A program made the translations under genes and the position numbers. Shown here piece after piece: positions 1 through 8,419 of a DNA stretch of 64,000 nt; within the stretch, counting starts at the first letter, position 1; the number at the start of each line of letters is the position of its first letter. The notes below the pieces were generated by a model, which searched no databases, was not told the origin of the DNA, and saw only the letters and a list, made by a program, of their open reading frames with translations. Source of the stretch: Pantoea phytobeneficialis (lineage in GTDB: Bacteria; Pseudomonadota; Gammaproteobacteria; Enterobacterales; Enterobacteriaceae); contig NZ_CP024639.1 of NCBI RefSeq assembly GCF_009728735.1, forward strand, positions 124,001 to 188,000, written 5' to 3'.

Positions 1-207
1 ATTGCTCCCAGTCGCGCTGAAGAGGGATGTATTCATTATGACGTTTATAAGAATACGGAAGATGAGAATATCTTTCTGATCCACGAAAAATGGAAAGGCG
101 AACCGGCGATTCAATTTCACTTCGAGCAAACCCATTTTAAACGTTTGCTTGCTGATACTGATCCATTACTTGCTGCCGTACCCGATATTAAAAGCATCGA
201 TTTATAA
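1..207 (+). CDS. Antibiotic-biosynthesis-monooxygenase (ABM) domain protein, 3' end only
   Basis: The first 68 codons in frame 1 run open from the window edge to TAA at 205-207, so this is the C-terminal part of a gene that starts upstream. The stretch with HEKWKGEPAIQFHFEQ, followed by THFKRLL, resembles the C-terminal half of ABM/YgiN-like dimeric alpha-beta barrel proteins, in which a Trp and a downstream His are typical. Family members are small cofactor-free quinol monooxygenases or are of unknown substrate. It is followed after 21 bases by the PEBP gene, suggesting one operon with the next three genes. The assignment rests on a partial protein. Confidence 0.6.
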   Translation: MAPSRAEEGCIHYDVYKNTEDENIFLIHEKWKGEPAIQFHFEQTHFKRLLADTDPLLAAVPDIKSIDL

Positions 208-228
208 TTCAGAAGAAAGGAGAAAGCC

Positions 229-777
229 GTGTTATCACGCGTTCATACAGGATTATTTGCAGGCCTGATGTTATGTTCTGCCGGCGCGTTGGCTGCGCCC
301 TTTACGCTGCACTCAACCCAGTTCCACAATGCAGGGAAATTACCGGTTGCGATGGGCGGCGGTGGCCAGTGTCCTGGGCAAAACGTTTCACCGCAGCTGA
401 GCTGGAGTGGCGCACCGGCCAACACCAAAAGTTATGTGCTGCTGATTGAAGATCCACAGGGGGCCAACGGCCTGGGCATGACACATTTCCTTGGTTACGG
501 CATCGACAGCAGTCGTCACCAATTTGCTAAAGGGGATCTGACCGGTGTTGTTGGCTATACCCCAGGCACCAATGGGAAGAATGTTCAGGATTATTCCGGT
601 CCTTGCCCTCCGGTGAATGGTGATATTCACAACTATAACTTCACCTTAATTGCTACCGATTATGCTCCTGATGCGCTGCAAAAAGGGCTGGCAAGAGAGG
701 CTGTCATGTCGCAACTGAAAGGTCATGTTCTGGCATCAGCAGGTCTGGTCGGTCAGTTTATTATGCCTAAGAAATAA
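229..777 (+). CDS. Exported YbhB/YbcL-family PEBP (Raf-kinase-inhibitor-like) protein
   Basis: A 182-residue protein with a GTG start preceded by a strong AAGGAG. Residues 1-22 form a Sec signal peptide ending in Ala-Leu-Ala-Ala. The mature part has PEBP features: a Pro-Gln-Leu-Ser-Trp segment, an IEDPQG segment, and a GPCPP segment near residues 124-128. Bacterial YbhB/YbcL proteins bind anionic ligands and have no agreed enzymatic role; the signal peptide makes this one periplasmic. The gene lies between an ABM monooxygenase and a tautomerase, the latter nine bases downstream, so it is probably co-transcribed in a small stress or detoxification operon. The family call is firm, the function open. 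Confidence 0.88.
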   Translation: MLSRVHTGLFAGLMLCSAGALAAPFTLHSTQFHNAGKLPVAMGGGGQCPGQNVSPQLSWSGAPANTKSYVLLIEDPQGANGLGMTHFLGYGIDSSRHQFAKGDLTGVVGYTPGTNGKNVQDYSGPCPPVNGDIHNYNFTLIATDYAPDALQKGLAREAVMSQLKGHVLASAGLVGQFIMPKK

Positions 778-786
778 GGTGAAAAG

Positions 787-972
787 ATGCCAGAAATTAT
801 TGTGCACATGGTGAGCGGCCGCACAGCTGACCAAAAGAAAAAACTGATGGATGGAATTTATCAGGCAGTGAAAGACGCCTTACCGGTTAAAGAGGAATAC
901 ATTGTTATTTCGCTGATTGAAACGGACAAAGAACACAAGTCCCGCGGCGGTATTTTATTTAAAGATCTTTAA
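787..972 (+). CDS. 4-oxalocrotonate-tautomerase family protein
   Basis: A 61-residue protein of the length usual for monomers of 4-oxalocrotonate tautomerase. It begins Met-Pro, so removal of Met would expose the catalytic amino-terminal proline. The GILFKDL tail is also family-like. The enzyme class moves protons between enol and keto forms of small 2-oxo acids. It starts nine bases after the PEBP gene and ends 17 bases before an SDR dehydrogenase. Substrate is unknown; the neighbourhood suggests carbonyl or quinone detoxification rather than a meta-cleavage pathway, because no such pathway enzymes are adjacent. Confidence 0.88.
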   Translation: MPEIIVHMVSGRTADQKKKLMDGIYQAVKDALPVKEEYIVISLIETDKEHKSRGGILFKDL

Positions 973-989
973 TTACCAGGATAGTTATC

Positions 990-1739
990 ATGCTTATTCT
1001 TATTACCGGAGCCACGGCCGGATTCGGCTGGGATTTGGCGCTGCGTTATGCGCAACATGGACATCGGGTGATCGCCACCGGGCGGCGGCAGGAACGTCTT
1101 GATGATCTTAAAGCCATAGCCGGAGACAACATTTTCACCCTCAAGCTGGATGTGAGTGATTCACTGGCGGTTGATAGCCTGCTGGAACAACTGCCGCTGA
1201 ACTGGCGGGACATTGATGTATTGATTAATAACGCCGGTCTGGCTTTGGGGCTGGAGCCTGCTCAGCAGGCCAGCATGGACGACTGGAACCAGATGATTGA
1301 CGTCAACATCAAAGGTCTGGTGCATGTGACAAGGGTGGTTTTACCGGGGATGGTTGCACGCAATCGCGGCCATATTATCAATCTCGGCTCGACGGCGGGC
1401 AGCTGGCCTTATGCGGGCGGCAACGTCTATGGCGCGTCAAAAGCTTTCGTGCGGCAGTTCAGCCTGAATTTACGCACCGATTTAGCGGGTACCGCAGTAC
1501 GTGTTACCAATATCGAACCGGGACTGGTCGGTGGGACAGAGTTCTCCAGCGTGCGGTTCAAGGGAGATGCCGGGCGCGTTGATCAGACGTATGCCAATAC
1601 GCAACCCCTGTTGCCGGAAGATATCACCGAAGCCATTTGGTGGGTCAGCAGTCTGCCTGCGCATGTGAATATCAACACGTTGGAAATGATGCCAGTTTGC
1701 CAGTCATATGGCGGATTGCGCGTGATTAAAGGCGAGTAA
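990..1739 (+). CDS. YdfG-like short-chain dehydrogenase
   Basis: A 249-residue classical SDR. The cofactor motif TGATAGFG is at residues 6-13, an Arg-Arg pair after the second strand points to NADP(H), NNAG follows near 80, and the catalytic Ser (GSTAGSWPY) and Tyr-x3-Lys (YGASK) lie near 134-155. Its long stretches resemble E. coli YdfG (3-hydroxy acid/serine/malonic semialdehyde reductase), including VRFKGD and INTLEMMPV at the C-terminus. It may be YdfG itself or a paralogue. It is the last gene of the small operon and runs into a strong terminator. Confidence 0.9.
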   Translation: MLILITGATAGFGWDLALRYAQHGHRVIATGRRQERLDDLKAIAGDNIFTLKLDVSDSLAVDSLLEQLPLNWRDIDVLINNAGLALGLEPAQQASMDDWNQMIDVNIKGLVHVTRVVLPGMVARNRGHIINLGSTAGSWPYAGGNVYGASKAFVRQFSLNLRTDLAGTAVRVTNIEPGLVGGTEFSSVRFKGDAGRVDQTYANTQPLLPEDITEAIWWVSSLPAHVNINTLEMMPVCQSYGGLRVIKGE

Positions 1740-1745
1740 AAAAAA

Positions 1746-1818
1746 CGTAGCGGCGCGATTTATCGCGCGTTTTTTCCGGCAACATGCACGGAATTGCGCG
1801 ATAAATCGCACCGCTACG
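1746..1818. terminator. Bidirectional terminator built from a 22-bp inverted repeat
   Basis: Arms at 1747-1768 and 1796-1817 are reverse complements with one mismatch and are extended by a C/G pair at 1746/1818. On the plus strand the left arm folds by itself (GCGCGA, loop TTTA, TCGCGC) and is followed by six T, giving an intrinsic terminator for the SDR gene. On the minus strand the full inverted repeat is followed by a run of T (the A run at 1738-1745), giving a terminator for the cytochrome c gene. The AT core flanked by GC-rich arms looks like a dispersed intergenic repeat, but no second copy was noticed here. Confidence 0.8.
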
Positions 1819-1827
1819 CGGATTACA

Positions 1828-3090
1828 TTAAGGTTTAGCCAGACTTTCCCGTACTTTTGTCACCTCTTTTGGCGTGACAGCCGGTGCGTTGTTACTCCAG
1901 CCACTACGCACAAATGTTGCCAGTTGCGCTACTTGTTCATCACTCAGTCGGGAAGCAAAGCCCGGCATCGCCATCACAGACGGTGCTTTCGGTGTCGAAG
2001 GGGTCTGTGCCCCTTGCAGGATGATGTTGATTAACCCGGTTGGGTTATCCGCGATCACCACATCACCGCCGTTCAGGCGCGGGAATATTCCTTTGGCCCC
2101 GTTGCCGTCGGTCCAGTGACAGGCTTCACAGTTGTTCATGTACAGCATCTGCCCGGCATTCAGATTATGCCCCTGGGTCAGGTAATCAGCGGTTTTCTTC
2201 GTCTCCTGCTCTGCATCGGCGCGGCGATTGATCACCGGGGTATCCGCAGGCAATGACTTGAGATACGCCGCGATCGCGTGCAGGTCCTGATCATTCATAT
2301 GCTGCATACTGTGCTCAACGACACCGGTCATTTCTCCGCCCACGGAGGCAAAGTCATTACGGCCTGTGGCGAGGTAATCGGTAATGTTCTGGATACTCCA
2401 GGTTGGCATACCGCGCAGTGAAGGCACAGGCCAGCCATTTAGCTCCCCACCGGCGAGATACTTGTCGCTGGATTCATTCAGTGCCTTCTCCTGCATGCCG
2501 ATGCCCCTGGGGGTATGGCAACTGCCGCAGTGCCCGAGTGTTTCCACCAGATATTTACCGCGATTGATATCGTCAGGCACGGAATGGCGCGGTGCAAACG
2601 GCTTATCCTCGGTGAACGCAACATTCCAGAACCACATGCCCCAGCGCTGGCTGAAAGGGAACATTAACGACGTTTCCGGTGCTTTTTCAGCTACCGGTTT
2701 TACGCCTTTCATAAAATAGACATACAAGGCATGAATATCTTCATCGGTAATCCCACGATAATCCGGGTAGGGCATCGCCGGATAGAGATGCTTACCATCG
2801 CGACGAATACCTTTGCGCACCGCGTCAGCAAACTCCTGTTCGGTGTACTTGCCGATACCGGCTTCGGGATCAGGTGAAATGTTGGTGGAGTAGATCACCC
2901 CCATCGGGCTGGCAATCGCCAGGCCACCACCAAACTCTTTTCCACCGGCAATGGAGTGGCAGGCGGTGCAATCCCCGGCGCGTGCCAGATATTCCCCTTT
3001 GGCAATCAACGTAGCATCCTGATTGTCAGCCGCCTGCACGGCTGTGCTCACCAGGCCCGCCATCAGCAGATAACGAAGTTGCAGTTTCAT
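1828..3090 (-). CDS. Triheme cytochrome c subunit of a gluconate-2-dehydrogenase type enzyme
   Basis: A 420-residue protein with a Sec signal peptide (about residues 1-20) and three heme c motifs: CTACH near 41, CGSCH near 188 and CEACH near 321. This arrangement is that of the membrane-anchored triheme subunit which passes electrons from the FAD subunit to ubiquinone in gluconate, 2-ketogluconate, sorbitol and alcohol dehydrogenases. The ATG at 3090 is chosen because AGGAG lies about seven bases before it; the in-frame ATG at 3096 directly abuts that AGGAG. The gene lies ten bases after the flavoprotein gene and is third in a small-large-cytochrome operon. It acts on the periplasmic side. 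Confidence 0.9.
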   Translation of the reverse strand: MKLQLRYLLMAGLVSTAVQAADNQDATLIAKGEYLARAGDCTACHSIAGGKEFGGGLAIASPMGVIYSTNISPDPEAGIGKYTEQEFADAVRKGIRRDGKHLYPAMPYPDYRGITDEDIHALYVYFMKGVKPVAEKAPETSLMFPFSQRWGMWFWNVAFTEDKPFAPRHSVPDDINRGKYLVETLGHCGSCHTPRGIGMQEKALNESSDKYLAGGELNGWPVPSLRGMPTWSIQNITDYLATGRNDFASVGGEMTGVVEHSMQHMNDQDLHAIAAYLKSLPADTPVINRRADAEQETKKTADYLTQGHNLNAGQMLYMNNCEACHWTDGNGAKGIFPRLNGGDVVIADNPTGLINIILQGAQTPSTPKAPSVMAMPGFASRLSDEQVAQLATFVRSGWSNNAPAVTPKEVTKVRESLAKP

Positions 3091-3100
3091 GGTCATCTCC

Positions 3101-4870
3101 TTATGCCTGCACCAATGGGCCGGGGTTTTTCAGATATTGTTCGCGAATCGCTTTTGCTGACCAGTACGCCAGTCCGGCAACCATCGCCGAGGGGTTGGCA
3201 TAGAAGTTTTGCGGGAAGGCATTAGCCCCCATCACGAAAAGGTTGTGAACGTCCCAGCTTTGCAGATAACGGTTAAGCGCAGAGGTGCGAGGGTTATCGC
3301 CCATAATCGCGCCACCGGCGTTATGCGTGTTGACATAGTTCGGCGAGCTGGCGAAATGGCTGTCCATCTTCAGAATGTTATGCGAGTACTGCGTTGGATT
3401 GAGGTGTTTGGTAATCGCCTCCATCTTCTCTTTCATGTACTGCAACATACGCAGATCGTTTTGCACGTAATCGTAAGTCACACGCAGCAGCGGCATACCA
3501 AAACGATCTTTATATACCGGGTCGAGATCGAGGTAGTTACCGCGCGTGGCCATATTGCTGCCTTCAAGCTTCACGCCCATCGAATGGCCATAACTTTCTT
3601 TCAGCGCTTTTTTCCAGCCGCTGCCCCATGATGGCGCGCCTTTCTTTATTGCGGCTGCCATCGGCGTACCGGTCGGTTGTGAACTGTAGATCTTGGCTCC
3701 ACCAATAAAACCAAGCTGGGCCGTCTCGACATTGCCGGTGCCGTAGTCGCTGATGACGGTGCCGGTCGGTCCTGCCGTGGCGAACGGGTTGAACTCAAGG
3801 TTATCGAAGAACAGGGTAAATCCACCGCCATACTGGTGGGTGTAGTTACGACCAATCACACCTTCTTCCGTGATGGGGTTGTAAGGCTTACCGATTGAGG
3901 AGTTGAGTAACAGGCGAACATTGTTCAGGCCAAAGGTAGACAGAATCACGATGCTGGCGGGCTGGAACACCTCGTCGCCATTTTCATCAATGTAAGTCAC
4001 ACCCGTCGCTGTTTTACCATCGGCATGTTTTTCCACGCGAATCACGTTGGCGCGGGTTTTATAGTCGAAGTTATTAAACTGCTTCAGTCGGTCGAGGATG
4101 GCAGTTTGCGGCGATGCCTTTGAATAATTCAGGCATGAGTAGAACTGACAAAAGCCGCAGTAGTTACAGGGGGCAATCTGCTGACCATAAGGGTTGGTAT
4201 AAGGCACCGAAACCGCCGCCGAAGGCATGGAGTACGGGTGAAGTCCCATCTCCTGGGTGGCCTGACGAAACAGGGTTGCGTTAAGGCTATCTTCCAGCGG
4301 TTTATTGGGGAAGGGGTTGGAGCGCGCACCCTCAAAAGGATCGCCGCCCTGCTGGATCACGCCTCGCAGGTTGCCCGTCTCGCCGGAGGAGCCACACACT
4401 TTATCGAAGAAATCCATATGCGGCTCGATCTCTTCCCAGCTGACCGGGAAATCGGCGATACGCAGTTCTTCATCCAGTTCACCTCGTTTGAAGTGTTCGT
4501 CGGCGTAAGTTTTCATTTTAAGGTCGACAGGCGTTGGACGGGTGATCATCCCGGTCCAGTGCAGACCCGCACCACCCACGCCATCGCCCAGACGGAAGGC
4601 ACCCAATTCACGCATGGGCAAGGCGGTTTCTGAGGCGTTGTGACGAATGGTAAAAGCCGCATCATGCGGGCTTTGCATGATTTTATGGCGTTTGGTAAAG
4701 GCCAGTTCATCAGCCGGTTTGGGATAAGCATAATCGCTGTTCAGGCGGTCTTCTCCACGCTCCAGCGCGCGCACTTTTAATCCGGCCTGCGCCAGCTCAA
4801 TACCCATAATCGAGCCAGCCCAACCTAAACCGACGATGATGACATCGACGGCGTCATTGATCTTTTTCAT
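3101..4870 (-). CDS. FAD-containing GMC-family large subunit, gluconate 2-dehydrogenase type
   Basis: A 589-residue flavoprotein with the ADP-binding motif GLGWAG near residues 14-19 and the C-terminal GMC block with NTHNAGG and GANAFPQN containing the expected active-site His and Asn. A cysteine cluster (PCNYCGFCQFYSC, near residue 240) resembles the segment that holds a 3Fe-4S cluster in the related fructose and glucose dehydrogenases. No signal peptide is visible; in this family the protein is exported with the small subunit. The substrate could be D-gluconate or 2-keto-D-gluconate; the length and cysteine spacing differ clearly from the second copy at 32999-34603, suggesting different substrates. 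Confidence 0.87.
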   Translation of the reverse strand: MKKINDAVDVIIVGLGWAGSIMGIELAQAGLKVRALERGEDRLNSDYAYPKPADELAFTKRHKIMQSPHDAAFTIRHNASETALPMRELGAFRLGDGVGGAGLHWTGMITRPTPVDLKMKTYADEHFKRGELDEELRIADFPVSWEEIEPHMDFFDKVCGSSGETGNLRGVIQQGGDPFEGARSNPFPNKPLEDSLNATLFRQATQEMGLHPYSMPSAAVSVPYTNPYGQQIAPCNYCGFCQFYSCLNYSKASPQTAILDRLKQFNNFDYKTRANVIRVEKHADGKTATGVTYIDENGDEVFQPASIVILSTFGLNNVRLLLNSSIGKPYNPITEEGVIGRNYTHQYGGGFTLFFDNLEFNPFATAGPTGTVISDYGTGNVETAQLGFIGGAKIYSSQPTGTPMAAAIKKGAPSWGSGWKKALKESYGHSMGVKLEGSNMATRGNYLDLDPVYKDRFGMPLLRVTYDYVQNDLRMLQYMKEKMEAITKHLNPTQYSHNILKMDSHFASSPNYVNTHNAGGAIMGDNPRTSALNRYLQSWDVHNLFVMGANAFPQNFYANPSAMVAGLAYWSAKAIREQYLKNPGPLVQA

Positions 4871-4887
4871 TTATTTTCCAGGAAGAA

Positions 4888-5616
4888 TCAGGCTTGCTCG
4901 CCGCTGAGAGAGACCGGGCCAAGGGGATATTTAACGTTATGGATCTTTATCCATTGCGGGAAACTGGCGCGTGCACCGGGGAAATTAATCATCTTCCATG
5001 CCGCCATATTCTTATTCCCGCCGTACTGCGGATCGGCCAGATAGCCTTCTTTGGTATTTTCCAGCAGTCGGGTAAAGAAATAACCGGCATTCAGGTCGGC
5101 TTCGCCAAACTGGGAAAAATCGGCGACATTCTTTTGCAGATCGGTTAACACCGCATCTTTCATTCTGGCTGGCAGGTCGCAGAAATTTTGATTGTATTTG
5201 ATGCGCGAGTATTGATTGGTCAGTGAAATGCCTTTGCGGTACAGCACCTGCAACGGGAAGGGCATCTGATAGCCGAACAGCAGGCTGGCATGGCTGTCGA
5301 ACGGACCTTCCATATACCAGTCTTCACCCTTGCCATAAGGGGTCAGCATCTGCTTATCAATAAAGACCGGAACATGGGTATCTAATGCCCCCGGACCTTC
5401 TCTGTCCGACGGGATCAGGCGGTCACAGGCGGCCAGCATAAATTGCCACTCTTCTGCGGTGAAAAATACCGGTTGATATTGTTTTAGCTCGTCCGCAGTG
5501 GAGGGAACGGCGGCAAAAACACTACTCACACCGCCTTTCATCCCGAGTGAGGCGATGCCAATCAGCGACCCAATAATAAAAGGACGCCTTCCAATACGAC
5601 AGGGTTCATTTGCCAT
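4888..5616 (-). CDS. Gluconate 2-dehydrogenase subunit 3 family protein (small subunit)
   Basis: A 242-residue protein. The N-terminus carries an Arg-Arg pair (GRRPFIIG, residues 9-16) before a hydrophobic stretch ending in Val-Phe-Ala, consistent with a Tat signal that would export the folded FAD subunit in a piggy-back complex. The body contains EEWQFMLAACDRLIPSD, which is the family signature. First gene of a three-gene operon, 17 bases ahead of the large subunit. The small subunit is needed for maturation and export and has no known cofactor. Confidence 0.87.
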   Translation of the reverse strand: MANEPCRIGRRPFIIGSLIGIASLGMKGGVSSVFAAVPSTADELKQYQPVFFTAEEWQFMLAACDRLIPSDREGPGALDTHVPVFIDKQMLTPYGKGEDWYMEGPFDSHASLLFGYQMPFPLQVLYRKGISLTNQYSRIKYNQNFCDLPARMKDAVLTDLQKNVADFSQFGEADLNAGYFFTRLLENTKEGYLADPQYGGNKNMAAWKMINFPGARASFPQWIKIHNVKYPLGPVSLSGEQA

Positions 5617-5789
5617 TTGCTTTCAGTTTCTCGTTATCGTGCGAAAATCATTCACTTGCCTGGTGGGAATACAACGCTTCATTACTGTTAACGAATCGAC
5701 GTTAATATTTAAATAGCCTTAGAAATACTGTTGCCATTTTGTAACGGCGCATCATAGGCGCATTGGTAGCACATGATCACGTTATCTGG

Positions 5790-5812
5790 TTTATATAAAC
5801 TATTTAAATAAT
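5790..5812. promoter_or_regulatory. AT-rich block shared with the tartrate regulator region
   Basis: This 23-base block matches 9821-9843 at 20 positions. Both contain TTATATAAA followed by an ATTT-x-AATAAT segment, and TTAATGTAC occurs nearby in both regions. It lies about 175-200 bases upstream of the dehydrogenase small-subunit start. It may be a binding site for a shared regulator such as the LysR protein at 9861, but low complexity makes chance similarity possible. Confidence 0.35.
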
Positions 5813-5852
5813 CCATCTCGTCCTTGTTATATGATTTATAGGAAAAAACCTT

Positions 5853-5872
5853 AATGTACCTCATGGTACATT
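5853..5872. promoter_or_regulatory. Perfect palindrome, possible operator
   Basis: AATGTACC and GGTACATT are exact reverse complements separated by TCAT. The site lies about 240 bases upstream of the leftward dehydrogenase operon, in a region with no genes. It looks like a dimer binding site; the regulator is unknown. Confidence 0.35.
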
Positions 5873-6010
5873 TACACTTTGTTTTATCTTCACAACCTTG
5901 TGAAATGTTTTAGCTCATTAGTTATCCAGGCATCCGAGATAGCGCCGTTAACAATTGGCTTTTTTTTGATCTCACAATATTTAATAAATCACGCTGGTGA
6001 TTACAGAAAT

Positions 6011-6042
6011 AACAGCTTTCCCGGATGTCCGGGAAAGCTGTT
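6011..6042 (-). terminator. Hairpin after ttuD
   Basis: AACAGCTTTCCCGGA and TCCGGGAAAGCTGTT form a perfect 15-base inverted repeat around TG, nine bases beyond the stop codon of the leftward ttuD gene. The following T-tract is short (TTATTTCTG on the minus strand), so termination may be partial or the hairpin may protect the 3' end. Confidence 0.65.
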
Positions 6043-6050
6043 CAGGAGGG

Positions 6051-7310
6051 TCAGGCAATTAATATGGCGCGAATATCATTCACGTTGGTGAGGGTGGGGC
6101 CGGTCATCACCAGGTCGCCAATGGAGTGGAAATAACTGTAGCTGTCATGTCCATCCAGATACGTGGCGGCATTCAGACCATTCAGCTTCCCGCGTGTCAG
6201 CGTGTCCGGCGAGATCATGGCACCGGCTGCATCTTCCGTACCGTCGATACCATCCGTATCACCGGCAATCGCCCAGATACCGGCTTCCCCCTGTAAAACA
6301 CAGGCCAGACTGAGCAGAAATTCAGTATTACGCCCGCCTTTACCCGCGCGGCCATTGGTCACCGTGACGGTGGTTTCGCCCCCTGACAGCAACACCGCTG
6401 GCCCTTTAACGGGATGACCATACTGTTTCACCGATCGGGCGATACCCGCCATCACGACAGCAACCTGGCGGCTCTCTCCTTCGATGGCGTCACCGAGGAT
6501 CAACGGAGTTAAGCCGAGCTTACGTACCTCTGCGGCGGCAGCTGCAAGGGCTAATGCCGGGGTAGCAATCAGCCTGGTTTCAGCATATCCGGTCTGCGGT
6601 GGTACTTGCTGGGGATGAGTCAGCACATAACGCACTGGCTCTGCGATGGGAATGCTATAGCGTTCCAGCACTTTCAACGCATCCCCCGGAGAACTGTTAT
6701 CGGCAACCGTTGGACCAGAGGCCACGTCGGTTGGGTTGTCACCCGGAACATCGCTGATAATCAGAGAAACCAGCCGTGCCGGTTGTGCCAGCAGCGCCAG
6801 TTTGCCCCCTTTAACCGCTGACAGATGGCGACGTACCAGATTCATCTCCCTGATATTGGCCCCGCTGTGCAACAACGCGCGGGTAATCGCCTGCTTATCA
6901 GCCAGAGTCAGCCCCGGAGCAGGGAGTGCCATCAGCGCCGAACCACCACCGGAAATCAACGCCAGCACCAGATCATCCGGGGTCAGTCCACGCAGCGACT
7001 CCACGATCAACATCGCGGCGGTTTCGCTCATGGCATCGGACACCGGATGGGCCGCTTCCAGAATACGAATGCGACCGGCAGGGACGGCGTGACCATAGCG
7101 AGTCACCACGACGCCACTGACATCCACATCCGGCCAGGCCGCGTCTACCGCTGCGGCCATCGCGGCAGAGGCTTTACCCGCGCCAATTACCACACAACGG
7201 CCTTTCGGTTTTTCAGGCAGTGCCGGGGGAATGACAGGCCCGGGACGGGCACTGTCAACAGCACGCTGAAAGATATCTTGCAGAATCTCTGCGGCCTGTT
7301 CATTTCTCAT
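6051..7310 (-). CDS. ttuD: Glycerate 2-kinase (MOFRL family, TtuD/GckA type)
   Basis: A 419-residue protein with the two-domain DUF4147-MOFRL architecture. Near the start is GAGKASAAMA, then ISGGGSALMALPAPG near 120, ISDVPGDNPTDVASGPT near 190, and in the C-terminal domain LSGGETTVTV, GKGGRNTEF and DGIDGTEDAAGA. These are hallmarks of the family first called hydroxypyruvate reductase TtuD and later shown to be ATP-dependent glycerate 2-kinase. It would convert D-glycerate from tartrate to 2-phosphoglycerate. Its start lies two bases after the stop of ttuC, so the two are translationally close in the MFS-ttuC-ttuD operon. Confidence 0.9.
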   Translation of the reverse strand: MRNEQAAEILQDIFQRAVDSARPGPVIPPALPEKPKGRCVVIGAGKASAAMAAAVDAAWPDVDVSGVVVTRYGHAVPAGRIRILEAAHPVSDAMSETAAMLIVESLRGLTPDDLVLALISGGGSALMALPAPGLTLADKQAITRALLHSGANIREMNLVRRHLSAVKGGKLALLAQPARLVSLIISDVPGDNPTDVASGPTVADNSSPGDALKVLERYSIPIAEPVRYVLTHPQQVPPQTGYAETRLIATPALALAAAAAEVRKLGLTPLILGDAIEGESRQVAVVMAGIARSVKQYGHPVKGPAVLLSGGETTVTVTNGRAGKGGRNTEFLLSLACVLQGEAGIWAIAGDTDGIDGTEDAAGAMISPDTLTRGKLNGLNAATYLDGHDSYSYFHSIGDLVMTGPTLTNVNDIRAILIA

Positions 7311-7312
7311 CG

Positions 7313-8401
7313 TTATGCGGTCTCAGCTACGGTGGCTTTCGAGGTGATAAATTCAACCACGGCTTTGGTCACATCCGCAGTTTTTGCCGTACCGCCCACG
7401 TCCGGCGTCAGAATGCCTTTGGTGCAGGCATACTCGATACCTTCCATCACCAGCGCGGCGGCATCATGTTCGCCGAGATGTTCCAGCATTTGCACCGCCG
7501 TCCAGAAGGTGGCGATCGGGTTCGCGATGCCTTTGCCGGTGATGTCAAAGGCTGAACCGTGGATCGGTTCGAACATCGACGGGAAACGATGCTCAGGGTC
7601 GATATTGGCGGTCGGGGCGACACCCAGGCTGCCTGCCAGCGCACCGGCCAGGTCGGAGAGGATATCGGCATGCAGGTTAGTCGCGACAATGGTGTCCAGA
7701 CTCTGCGGATGCACGGTCATGCGATGTGTCATGGCATCGACCAGCATCTTGTCCCATTTCACATCCGGGAACTCCTGTGCCACTTCTGCGGCGATCTCAT
7801 CCCACATCACCATACCGTGACGTTGGGCGTTGGATTTGGTGACCACGGTCAGCAGCTTACGCGGGCGAGACTGCGCCAGTTTAAAGGCATAACGCATGAT
7901 GCGGGTTACACCCACACGGGTGAAGATTGCCACTTCAGTACCAACCTCTTCAGGCAGGCCACGGTGTGCACGACCGCCGTTCCCGGAGTATTCCCCTTCA
8001 GAGTTTTCACGCACGATCACCCAATCCAGGTCGCCAGGACCGCGATTACGCAGCGGCGAGGTGACGCCCGGCAGGATTTTGGTCGGACGTACGTTAGCGT
8101 ACTGGTCAAAACCCTGGCAGATCGGCAGGCGCAGGCCCCACAGCGTGATGTGATCCGGCACATCTGGCGCGCCCACGGCACCGAAGTAGATCGCGTCGAA
8201 TTTCTTCAGCGTTTGCAGGCCGTCTTCCGGCATCATCACACCGTGTTTTTTGTAGTAATCCGAACCCCAGTCAAAAGTTTCGATATCAAATTTCAGCTGT
8301 GGATTCTGGCGTTCCAGCGCATGGAGCACCTCAACACCGGCAGAGATCACTTCAGGGCCGATACCGTCCGCAGGGATAGCGGCAATTGAGTAGTTACGCA
8401 T
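7313..8401 (-). CDS. ttuC: Tartrate dehydrogenase/decarboxylase or D-malate dehydrogenase (TtuC/DmlA family)
   Basis: A 362-residue beta-decarboxylating dehydrogenase. It shows AIPADGIGPEV at the N-terminus, IVRENSEGEYSG near 130, the metal-binding DAMTHRM segment, and NLHADILSDLAGALAGSLG near 244-262, all as in the isocitrate/isopropylmalate dehydrogenase superfamily and closest to TtuC/YeaU (DmlA). The enzyme uses NAD and a divalent metal to oxidize tartrate (to glycerate after decarboxylation) or D-malate (to pyruvate). Pairing with a glycerate kinase favours tartrate. It lies between the transporter (18 bases upstream) and ttuD. Confidence 0.9.
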   Translation of the reverse strand: MRNYSIAAIPADGIGPEVISAGVEVLHALERQNPQLKFDIETFDWGSDYYKKHGVMMPEDGLQTLKKFDAIYFGAVGAPDVPDHITLWGLRLPICQGFDQYANVRPTKILPGVTSPLRNRGPGDLDWVIVRENSEGEYSGNGGRAHRGLPEEVGTEVAIFTRVGVTRIMRYAFKLAQSRPRKLLTVVTKSNAQRHGMVMWDEIAAEVAQEFPDVKWDKMLVDAMTHRMTVHPQSLDTIVATNLHADILSDLAGALAGSLGVAPTANIDPEHRFPSMFEPIHGSAFDITGKGIANPIATFWTAVQMLEHLGEHDAAALVMEGIEYACTKGILTPDVGGTAKTADVTKAVVEFITSKATVAETA

Positions 8402-8419
8402 GTTATTTCTCCTGTTAAA

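Larger units (their letters stand above)
5617..6050. other. Intergenic region between gluconate dehydrogenase and tartrate operons
   Basis: 434 bases of AT-rich sequence with no credible gene. It should hold the promoter of the leftward dehydrogenase operon and the end of the leftward ttuD operon. It contains an AT-rich block shared with the region in front of the tartrate LysR gene (5790-5812), a perfect palindrome (5853-5872) and a terminator hairpin (6011-6042), each listed separately. Confidence 0.7.

Noticed and set aside
6825..7820. 331-codon plus-strand open frame
   Set aside because: It lies antisense to ttuD and ttuC, both of which show clear family motifs; the translation is low-complexity and resembles no family.
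7559..8389. 276-codon plus-strand open frame
   Set aside because: Antisense shadow of ttuC in GC-biased coding sequence; no ribosome site or recognizable domain.
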